Shown here one piece after another: positions 7,021 through 12,333 of a DNA stretch of 12,333 nucleotides. Within the stretch, counting starts at the first letter, position 1. Each line of letters opens with the position of its first letter. The position numbers and the translations under genes were made by a program. The notes under the pieces were generated by a model. That model was not told the origin of the DNA, ran no database searches, and was given only the letters and a program-made list of their open reading frames with translations. The stretch is from an uncultured Collinsella sp. (GTDB taxonomy: Bacteria > Actinomycetota > Coriobacteriia > Coriobacteriales > Coriobacteriaceae), in contig CABSAN010000060.1 in assembly GCA_902475785.1 (NCBI GenBank), positions 1 to 12,333 of the forward strand, read 5' to 3'.

Positions 7021-7308
7021 CTACAGGCGGTACATAAAGTTGAAGACGTCCTCGCGCTGGATGGACACGTTGACGCCCGAAAGCTCGCCGGCCTCGGCCA
7101 GCGCCTTCTGCAGCTCGGCGAAGTCGAGCTTGGACTCGGCGGTATCGGCCAGCATGGTCATGGTGAAGATGTCCTCGATAATGGACTGCGTGATGTCGCG
7201 GATGTCGACGTTGGCCTCGCCTAGGACACGGGTGACGCCGGCGACGATGCCGGGGCGGTTCTTGCCAAGGACGGTGATGACGATACGGGAGGACGAGATC
7301 TCGGCCAT
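7021..7308 (-). CDS. UPF0237-type ACT-domain protein
   Basis: A 95-residue cytoplasmic protein that is a single ACT domain with a short C-terminal tail. The pattern RIVITVLGKNRPGIVAGVTR (8-27) followed by LGEANVDIRDITQSI (29-43) is the beta-alpha-beta start of the UPF0237 family. ACT domains usually bind amino acids or other small ligands and act as sensors. The exact role of this family is not established. It ends with the conserved-looking QREDVFNFMYRL. ATG at 7308 sits 6 nt behind AAAGGG (7320-7315). UPF0237 genes are commonly paired with a UPF0210 (PFL-like) partner, which is absent here; citrate synthase follows instead, 77 bp downstream. A palindrome lies in the promoter region. Confidence 0.88.
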   Translation of the reverse strand: MAEISSSRIVITVLGKNRPGIVAGVTRVLGEANVDIRDITQSIIEDIFTMTMLADTAESKLDFAELQKALAEAGELSGVNVSIQREDVFNFMYRL

Positions 7309-7355
7309 GGGAAACCCTTTCGCGTGATTGCGGCGCGCGCGGGGCGCTCCGCTAC

Positions 7356-7378
7356 GGTACAGTGTTCATCATTGTACC
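7356..7378 (-). promoter_or_regulatory. Operator-like palindrome with -10 box for the ACT gene
   Basis: GGTACAGTG (7356-7364) and CATTGTACC (7370-7378) form an inverted repeat with 9-bp arms, one mismatch and a 5-bp spacer. On the minus strand the right arm contains TACAAT (7376-7371), five of six to the -10 consensus, about 60 bp upstream of the ACT gene. No good -35 box is visible. The overlap of a palindrome with a -10 box suggests a repressor site, but it is unproven. Confidence 0.4.
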
Positions 7379-7704
7379 TGTCTGGCGCAAAAAAGGCGCG
7401 CTCGCTGCGGCGTTACATGCCTGCAACATGAGCGTAAGGGGGAAGGCCGTACGGGGAAGAGCCGTCTGGCGCGTGTCCGGCTCGTGTTGGGTTGATTTCC
7501 GATCTCAGCCGAACACATTGAGCGGACAGGCCGTTCCCGCAGTCAGCCGAACGCCTCCGACGGCTGATTCCGAACTGGAAGCGAAGGGCATCCCCGCCCT
7601 TCGGTAGGGGATACCGCTCCGCGGCGCATGCCGCGGGCGGCGCCCCTATCGGACCACCGTGACCTCAGTTGGGATGGGCCCAGCACTGCCGCGTACTCGG
7701 TGAG
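7379..7704. other. Gene-free spacer at the core/accessory border
   Basis: No reading frame here has a ribosome site or family likeness. The stretch contains the 10-bp direct repeat TCAGCCGAAC (7505-7514 and 7543-7552), the hairpin TCAGCCG/CGGCTGA (7543-7549 with 7561-7567), and the hairpin CGAAGGGC/GCCCTTCG (7582-7589 with 7596-7603). A larger hairpin follows at 7603-7650. The edge of the integrated element, next to the integrase fragment, is probably within the last 100 bp, but no attachment core or tRNA could be identified. Confidence 0.5.
7603..7650. other. Extended GC-rich hairpin
   Basis: GGTAGGGG (7603-7610) pairs with CCCCTATC (7643-7650), including one G-T wobble. A small internal loop leads to CCGC-CCGCGGC (7614-7625, T7618 bulged) paired with GCCGCGGGCGG (7630-7640) around a GCAT loop. 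About 19 bp pair. It lies 55 bp past the 3' end of the integrase fragment. No T-run follows on either strand, so it is unlikely to be a standard terminator. It could be part of an attachment region or a structured RNA. Confidence 0.5.
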
Positions 7705-8430
7705 TTAGAGCCAACTGTTCGTCTTCACGTCGCGTATGGCGATATTTCGGTCGTCCGGCTCGGTGATGCCGTAGCCGAACGCCCGGAGCGTCTCGATGGA
7801 CTCCTGGATCCTCTGTTGGAACATGGGACCCGGATCGACCCTCGGCCCGAGGTGCCCGCGCCAAAGGCACGGCGTGGCGCGCAGCATGTTATGGATTTTG
7901 GAGATGGGCTCGATGTCGGCGTAGACGTTGAGCGTCGCCATGGCGTCCTTGTGGCCGAGGATCGATTGGAGCGCCTTGATATCGCCGCCTTGGCGGATCC
8001 ACTGCGTTGCGAACGTGTGGCGAAGGCCGTGGAACGTGATCAGCTCGTCGTTGGTGCCCATGAGGCCGTTGGTCTCCGAGAACGTCTTGAACGCCCTGCG
8101 GATATAGCTTGTCGTCGCGAAGGTCGCGCCCGGCTCCGACAGGATGTAGCAGTCCCCGATCTCGACCGCCCCGGTAAGGCCGCGCAAGCGCAGCTTTCCG
8201 CAGTCGATCTCGTGGGTCTCCTTCAGGAAGGGGAGTAGGCCGACCGGGTCGATGGGGATACCCCTGGCGTCATGGGTCTTGGTGTCCTTGATGAACGAAC
8301 CCATTCCCTTCGCGTACGCCACCGAGTGTCTGATCGAGATCAGGCCCGTCTCGAAATCCACATCGCACCACCGAAGGCCGCAGACCTCGCCGATTCGCAT
8401 CCCCGTGTGCAGGGCGAGTACGACCGCCCT
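7705..8430 (-). pseudogene. Tyrosine-integrase fragment (catalytic domain only)
   Basis: Phage/ICE-type tyrosine recombinase remnant. The frame reads from the codon after the XRE stop: RAVVLALHTGMRIGEV, which is integrase sequence before any start codon. Counting from the first Met (8400), the catalytic set is complete: Arg2, Lys41 (DTKTHDARG), HGLRH with His124 and Arg127, LGH with His150, and the nucleophile Tyr160 in TLNVYADI. A normal-looking tail of about 70 residues follows to the TAA at 7705. The arm-binding and core-binding N-terminal domains, usually about 150-170 residues, are missing, and no ribosome site precedes the Met. It is therefore probably non-functional as an integrase. 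It marks the edge of a former mobile element. Its missing half is not elsewhere in the window. Confidence 0.85.
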
Positions 8431-8682
8431 CTAATCCTCGGCGGACCAATCGAGTCCGAACTCCTTTCGGGCATCCTCTTCGCTCATGACTTCGAGAAGG
8501 TCTCCGGGTTGGCAACGAAGGGCGAGGCATAGCTGCTCGAGTGTGTTGAAGCGAATGCCGCGAATATGCCCTTTTTTAATACGGGACAGGTTCACGGGCG
8601 TGGTTCCAATCCTTTCGGCAAGTTCGTTCAAGGAAATCTTTCGCTCGGCCATGATCTTGTCGAGGCGAACAATTACGGGCAT
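8431..8682 (-). CDS. XRE/Cro-CI family regulator (YozG-like)
   Basis: A small DNA-binding protein of 83 residues. The whole N-terminal two thirds is a Cro/CI helix-turn-helix: VRLDKIMAERKISLNELAER (5-24), then IGTTPVNLSRIKKG (25-38) with the recognition helix, then FNTLEQLCLALRCQPGDLLE (45-64), the hallmark end of the HTH_26 type found beside DUF2975 proteins. Its start is 9 nt from the DUF2975 stop, and its Shine-Dalgarno AAGGA (8693-8689) overlaps that stop codon, so translation is coupled. It probably represses its own operon through the palindrome at 9242-9260. The TAG stop is directly followed, in the same frame, by integrase coding sequence, an unusual junction. Confidence 0.9.
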   Translation of the reverse strand: MPVIVRLDKIMAERKISLNELAERIGTTPVNLSRIKKGHIRGIRFNTLEQLCLALRCQPGDLLEVMSEEDARKEFGLDWSAED

Positions 8683-8691
8683 GGCGTTTCC

Positions 8692-9204
8692 TTACGCAAT
8701 CTCGTCGGAGTCGAGGTACAGCTCTCGGGCGTACAAGAAGAGCTGGGAAAGCATGAACAGGACGATGCCGAGAACCAGAGAGGTCCAATCGAATGATGAA
8801 GCGATCTCTTGGGCGCCGACGGCCCCCTCGCCGCCAAACATCGAAACGGAGGTTTTGAGTGAGCCGGCGTAGAGGCTGGTGGCAGCTTGAACAACGAAGA
8901 GAATGCCGAGCACCTTCAAGCATGTCGCAGACCCTTTCTTGAAGGGGTCTCCGCTCTTGATCGTCCACACGAGAACGGCGCTGAGGATGGTCGTAGCGAT
9001 ACCGATGACGGCAGGGACCAATGTCGAGATCGCAAGGGCTGGATACGCGGGGGAGTCTGCAATTACAGGGTTGTCGAGCACTTCGATTGCTGGCTTTAAG
9101 GAGAACGCCACTTGTGCGATGGCGGTGGCGCAAAGGGTCGCAGAGGCTATCGCACATGCGATGCGGAAGGAATGAAGCCGGGGAGTGCGATTGTCGGAAC
9201 TCAT
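8692..9204 (-). CDS. DUF2975-like four-helix membrane protein
   Basis: An integral membrane protein of 170 residues with four hydrophobic segments (about 13-34, 54-82, 94-114, 138-158). KSGDPFKKGSATCLKVLGIL (83-102) before helix 3 and the C-terminal LSQLFLYARELYLDSDEIA match the DUF2975 pattern. Function is not known; such genes are typically paired with a small XRE regulator, as here. The start at 9204 (MSSDNR) is chosen because GGAGG (9214-9210) lies 5 nt ahead; a longer in-frame reading from 9249 has no ribosome site and would cross the promoter palindrome. The promoter candidate is TTGCCG (9276-9271), 17 bp, TAAAAT (9253-9248). It is divergent from the ABC operon. Confidence 0.82.
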   Translation of the reverse strand: MSSDNRTPRLHSFRIACAIASATLCATAIAQVAFSLKPAIEVLDNPVIADSPAYPALAISTLVPAVIGIATTILSAVLVWTIKSGDPFKKGSATCLKVLGILFVVQAATSLYAGSLKTSVSMFGGEGAVGAQEIASSFDWTSLVLGIVLFMLSQLFLYARELYLDSDEIA

Positions 9205-9241
9205 AATAACCTCCGAAGAATTTAAAAAACTCAGGTTACTT

Positions 9242-9276
9242 TTTAACATTTTATGTTAAATTGACTTTGCCGGCAA
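9242..9276 (-). promoter_or_regulatory. Promoter and palindromic operator of the DUF2975-xre operon
   Basis: TTTAACAT (9242-9249) and ATGTTAAA (9253-9260) are perfect 8-bp arms around TTT. On the minus strand a -35 box TTGCCG (9276-9271) and a -10 box TAAAAT (9253-9248) are spaced by 17 bp, so the palindrome covers the -10 box. This is the geometry of a repressor site, and the XRE protein is the natural candidate. A weak plus-strand promoter, TTTAAA (9221-9226), 17 bp, TAACAT (9244-9249), would share the same operator and serve the ABC operon. Confidence 0.5.
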
Positions 9277-9283
9277 GTAATAA

Positions 9284-9306
9284 GGGCCGAGCATTTTGTT
9301 CGGCCC
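9284..9306 (+). promoter_or_regulatory. Hairpin in the ABC operon leader
   Basis: GGGCCGAGC (9284-9292) pairs with GTTCGGCCC (9298-9306) around ATTTT: 9 bp with one G-T wobble. It lies 33 bp before the permease start codon at 9340. There is no T-run behind it. It may shape the leader of the transporter mRNA or separate the divergent promoters. Confidence 0.4.
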
Positions 9307-9339
9307 CTCTGTTCCGACTGGATGAGGTTAAGGTCGGCG

Positions 9340-11562
9340 ATGAATATGCTCAAAATCTCGAAGGCGATCTTTAGGTCGCTTCTCTCCTCCAGGTCGCTCT
9401 GTGTTGTCGTTGTTGCGTTGATGGTTCTTTGTGCTCTGCCCGTCTTCAGGAGCGCGGCTGGCATCGACGGACGGGTCGAATACCTCGAGTCGGGAATAAC
9501 CCGTGTTGAGCAGGAATTGTCAGCATCCTATGCGGATGCGCTTGTGAATGCGGGGGAGGACGATGTCTATACCTCTTCATCAAGCATGCCCGCGCTTCTG
9601 TACCCTCTTGCCGCGGGACGTCTTATCTTGGCACCGCTCTCTCCCCTACTTCCGTTTCTGCAGATATCGGATGGAGAGTACACCTATTATGACGGATCGA
9701 AGGAGTACTTGCTATGGGTCGCAACGGCCGTTGCCGTCTCGTTCCTTGCCGCGCGTCTTAACAAACGTGAAAAGCTCATCATCCAGGCACCGATGGGCGA
9801 GCTGGGTAGACTTGTTGCATCGAGCGTATGGGCGAGTGTTTTTGCAATGCTTGCCGTCCTCGCCATCAATCTTCCAGGGATAATCGCCGCGCTTGTGAAG
9901 AATGGCCCGGGCTCGCCGTTCTATCCGATAGGCTACATTCAATATGCGACTCCGGTTATCAAACCGGCTTGGTTGGTGTTCGCGCAGACGGCCATCTTGC
10001 AATTCTTGGTGGCAGCGTTCATCTCGCTTGTCGTTCACCTTGCCGTGAAGATTGCCAATAACCCTACGCTTGGAATCGTGTTCGTATGTGCCCTGATGGG
10101 GGTGACGATGGTTCCCGGGTATTACGGAAGATCCATCGCTTTACGTGAGTTCGCCCTGTTGAATCCCCTTACGTATGCGAACACTGAGTTGACCGTCGGC
10201 GCCTATAGCCCGTACCCGACAACGCAGATAGTGAATCTGCCTGGACTTTGCTTCGAGCGTGGCGCGATTGCCCTCGTATGCGCAATCGGGATCGAGGTGC
10301 TGGCAATTAGCCTGCTTTGCGTTGCTGGAAAGAGCGGCTGCGCGTGCCCGATATCCCCGATTTGTCTTGAGAGAGGTTCCTTCACTGCATCGAGAACGGC
10401 AACTCGTTCGAGCGCTTGTGCCTCCGCCGTTGCATACGTAAGAACGATGGGGAAACTGCTCCTGCGTTCTCCTACCCTCGCCGTATGCGCGATTGCAATG
10501 TCGACGACGATGCTGGCCCCGGCTCTGGTCGAGATGTTTCCTGACGCTGATAACGTTTCCGCTGTTCGGTATAGGGATGGGGAGCTCCGTTCAATAGATC
10601 GGTATCTAGAGCAGAACGCTGCGAATATGGACGTCGAGGGCAAAGCGGCCCTGGAAGACATGCGGGATGCTCTTTCGGGTTTCGTGTACGCGCCTATGCC
10701 TGCGGAGGGGTTTCGAAGCCTTGCGACGTACGAGCGCGCTCGAGGTGAGCTGGGCGCGGCAGATGCGACTCTCCTGCAATCGATCGGAATCGAGCCGGAG
10801 ACTCCTTCTCGTGCGGAGGCGCGCGCCCTTCTGCTTGAGTCGATCGCGAGCTTGCCGGACCCTAAGGTTTACGAGTTAAGTACGAAGATGCCCCCATTAA
10901 TCCTCCTTTCGTATCTCCAGGCAGCGCTTCCCTCCTTATTTTTGCTGTTGCCCGTGGTTGTCACATCGCTCGCGTGCACCCACCTGCAGTGTCGTTCCCT
11001 TCTGGTTCTCCAGATCCCCGCAACAGCGCATGTGCGTTTTCTGACGGCTGTTGCGCTGGCTCTCCTGCTTGGCTTGGTGCTGCTTTTGGTGTCGATGGTT
11101 CCCGCTGTCGTTGTGTCCGTGATTAAGAACGGTGCGGGTGGATCGGAGTATCCCGTCGCTCTCATTCGGGCGGGAGCTTCGACAACGTCCATGGTGGGGG
11201 AGGCGGTGTTGTGCAGTATTCCGTTGCTGGTCATGGCATACGGCGTGATTTCCGTCGTCGCTGCGTTGACAGCAGCGATTAGCCGCAACCCCGTTGTCAC
11301 CGGAATGGTTTGCGCGGTTCTCTTGGTGTTGGGTTCGTTGAGCGCTCATGTTGAAAGCGTGGGCATGGGCGTCGCGCTGCTGGCTCCATTCGCCTCGTTT
11401 GATCCCGCTTCCCAGGTGGGGACGATTGGGTTCCTTGGGCGAGGGACGAACGCGATGCCTTTTGGAGAGGTCGTCGGCGCATCGGGCGCTCTGCTGGTGG
11501 TCTTGGGCGCCGTATCTCCGTTGATGGTGCGCCTGAGTGTTCCAAAGATCGAAAGGGGATGA
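9340..11562 (+). CDS. ABC-2-like permease with two homologous halves
   Basis: A 740-residue membrane subunit of an ABC transporter. The N-half has a first helix at about 20-39, an external loop of about 43 residues, then helices near 83-107, 122-140, 157-185, 209-234, 241-262 and 307-329. The second half repeats this: a helix near 370-396, an external loop of about 120 residues, then helices near 519-544, 560-591, 616-649, 652-670 and 709-731. The halves share the motif KNGPGSPFYP (187-196) versus KNGAGGSEYP (596-605), so one chain may do the work of a permease dimer. ATG at 9340 is chosen because AAGG (9330-9333) lies 6 nt ahead; the in-frame ATG at 9322 has no ribosome site. The gene overlaps the ATPase region through its stop. 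Substrate and family name unknown; export is more likely than import because no binding protein is seen. Confidence 0.82.
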   Translation: MNMLKISKAIFRSLLSSRSLCVVVVALMVLCALPVFRSAAGIDGRVEYLESGITRVEQELSASYADALVNAGEDDVYTSSSSMPALLYPLAAGRLILAPLSPLLPFLQISDGEYTYYDGSKEYLLWVATAVAVSFLAARLNKREKLIIQAPMGELGRLVASSVWASVFAMLAVLAINLPGIIAALVKNGPGSPFYPIGYIQYATPVIKPAWLVFAQTAILQFLVAAFISLVVHLAVKIANNPTLGIVFVCALMGVTMVPGYYGRSIALREFALLNPLTYANTELTVGAYSPYPTTQIVNLPGLCFERGAIALVCAIGIEVLAISLLCVAGKSGCACPISPICLERGSFTASRTATRSSACASAVAYVRTMGKLLLRSPTLAVCAIAMSTTMLAPALVEMFPDADNVSAVRYRDGELRSIDRYLEQNAANMDVEGKAALEDMRDALSGFVYAPMPAEGFRSLATYERARGELGAADATLLQSIGIEPETPSRAEARALLLESIASLPDPKVYELSTKMPPLILLSYLQAALPSLFLLLPVVVTSLACTHLQCRSLLVLQIPATAHVRFLTAVALALLLGLVLLLVSMVPAVVVSVIKNGAGGSEYPVALIRAGASTTSMVGEAVLCSIPLLVMAYGVISVVAALTAAISRNPVVTGMVCAVLLVLGSLSAHVESVGMGVALLAPFASFDPASQVGTIGFLGRGTNAMPFGEVVGASGALLVVLGAVSPLMVRLSVPKIERG

Positions 11563-11567
11563 TCTCG

Positions 11568-12308
11568 ATGATTGACCTTCAAACGCTGACGATCTCTTAT
11601 GGAGAGAAGGTGCTCGTAGATTCGGTGAACGCTGAGTTTGCCCCGGGTACGGTCTACGGTCTCGTCGCTCCGAACGGGCATGGAAAGACGACGTTGCTGC
11701 GTGCGATGGCAGGTTTGCCGGGTCCTCGCGTGGACGGGAGCATCGTTCTGGATGAGGTGCAGGGTACGGGTGCGAGAGAGGTCCGTTCTATGATCTTCTA
11801 TGCACCTGGTGAGGGGACGCTGCTGTATCCCGGATTGCGTGCGGAAGATCACCTCAAGATGGTTTGCGATATGTGGCCGCATGCTCGCGATATCGAAGAG
11901 ATAGTGGAACAAACGCAGATAGGCGAGTTCGCGAAGATGAGGATCCGCACTCTGAGCCAGGGCATGAAGCAGCAGCTTACCCTGGCGATTGCGTATGCGA
12001 CGGGCGCGCGGTACCTTCTATTAGATGAGCCCATGAACGCGCTCGACCCCAGCAGGGTGGACTTGCATTCCGAGATTCTCAGGAAGCTGGCCGATTCTGG
12101 TACGTGCATCATCATGTCATCCCACATCTTGGATTCGGTCGATAGGCTGTGCGATGAGATTCTGTTTTTGAAGGATGGGAGGCTCATTAGAAGCATTCCG
12201 CAAGATGATGCTGCGCCGAAGTCTCCTGGATCCCATTTCGCAAAGCCTGCCGGACGCGCCGAGGGTGCGCTAAGCACGTATCGGCGACTCTACGAAAAGG
12301 GCGGGTAG
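11568..12308 (+). CDS. ABC transporter ATPase subunit
   Basis: Cytoplasmic ATP-binding subunit, 246 residues, powering the adjacent permease. It has Walker A APNGHGKTT (34-42), signature LSQGM (129-133, in place of LSGGQ), Walker B YLLLDEP (149-155) and the switch His186 in SSHILD. The Q-loop region reads FYAPGEGTLLYPGL (77-90) with no Gln at the usual place; Gly or Glu stands there. Overall it resembles ATPases of ABC-2 type exporters. ATG at 11568 is chosen: AAAGGGG (11552-11558) lies 9 nt ahead. The earlier ATG at 11559 overlaps the permease TGA but abuts the ribosome site with no spacer. Tight coupling with the permease shows a single operon. Confidence 0.92.
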   Translation: MIDLQTLTISYGEKVLVDSVNAEFAPGTVYGLVAPNGHGKTTLLRAMAGLPGPRVDGSIVLDEVQGTGAREVRSMIFYAPGEGTLLYPGLRAEDHLKMVCDMWPHARDIEEIVEQTQIGEFAKMRIRTLSQGMKQQLTLAIAYATGARYLLLDEPMNALDPSRVDLHSEILRKLADSGTCIIMSSHILDSVDRLCDEILFLKDGRLIRSIPQDDAAPKSPGSHFAKPAGRAEGALSTYRRLYEKGG

Positions 12309-12310
12309 AA

Positions 12311-12333
12311 ATGCAAGTTAAAAATCTATGTGG
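12311..12333 (+). CDS. Start of a third ABC-operon gene (cut by window edge)
   Basis: ATG at 12311 follows the ATPase stop by 2 nt and has AAAAGGG (12295-12301) 9 nt ahead, so a third gene of the operon very likely begins here. Only MQVKNLC can be read, which is too little to assign. The pattern is compatible with a second ATPase (these often begin M-x-V-x-N-L), but that is a guess. Confidence 0.5.

Noticed and set aside
6269..7327. 352-codon plus-strand frame opposite citrate synthase and the ACT gene
   Set aside because: It runs across two well-supported genes on the other strand and has a low-complexity Gly/Val/His composition, so it is a codon-bias shadow.
7362..7607. 81-codon plus-strand frame in the gene-free spacer
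   Set aside because: No ribosome site, no recognisable domain, and it starts inside the palindrome upstream of the ACT gene.
7500..7704. tRNA gene as integration target of the element
   Set aside because: No GTTCGA-type T-arm, acceptor stem or cloverleaf could be assembled in this stretch on either strand.
8576..9157. 193-codon minus-strand frame overlapping xre and the DUF2975 gene
   Set aside because: The Arg/Pro/Cys-rich product and its overlap with two coherent genes in another frame mark it as a shadow.
9322..9339. Upstream ATG as permease start
   Set aside because: No Shine-Dalgarno precedes 9322; AAGG is correctly placed for 9340.

Overview
The window reads like a chromosome segment of a high-GC anaerobic actinobacterium of the Coriobacteriia, most likely Collinsella or a close relative. 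This rests on GC-rich codon use, strong AAGGAG-type ribosome sites, the gene types, and dispersed palindromic repeats built on a TTGGGGACGTTCTT core. The genus is an inference from recognition; no search was run.

Positions 1-7320 are ordinary core genome. tyrS (tyrosyl-tRNA synthetase, +) is followed by a 28-bp hairpin and then an unusual rod-like hairpin of about 99 nt. A 66-bp palindromic repeat precedes ade (adenine deaminase, +). A degenerate copy of the repeat touches the ade stop codon. Next is a Cof-type HAD phosphatase (+) whose ribosome site is buried in a strong leader hairpin with a promoter just in front. A compound repeat copy separates it from a second, convergent Cof-type HAD phosphatase (-). 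Upstream of that on the minus strand are citrate synthase (-), with a clear terminator after it, and a small UPF0237-type ACT-domain protein (-) with a palindrome in its promoter region.

Positions 7321-7704 hold no convincing gene but several stable hairpins, and probably the border between core genome and acquired DNA. From 7705 the content is accessory. There is a tyrosine-integrase fragment (-) with all catalytic residues but no N-terminal domains. It lies in frame directly behind the amber stop of a small XRE regulator (-), which is itself coupled to a DUF2975-like four-helix membrane protein (-). A 135-bp divergent control region carries an 8-bp-arm palindrome over the minus-strand -10 box. 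Facing the other way is an ABC transporter operon: a 740-residue permease made of two homologous halves, an ATPase, and the start of a third gene at the window edge.

Functionally, the left part covers translation (tyrS), purine salvage (ade), small phosphate-ester hydrolysis (two HADs) and carbon entry to 2-oxoglutarate/glutamate (citrate synthase). The right part looks like a transferred cassette in which a membrane protein plus regulator pair sits back to back with a duplicated-permease ABC exporter. The transporter's substrate cannot be read from the sequence. No tRNA, rRNA, CRISPR array or intact insertion sequence was seen.
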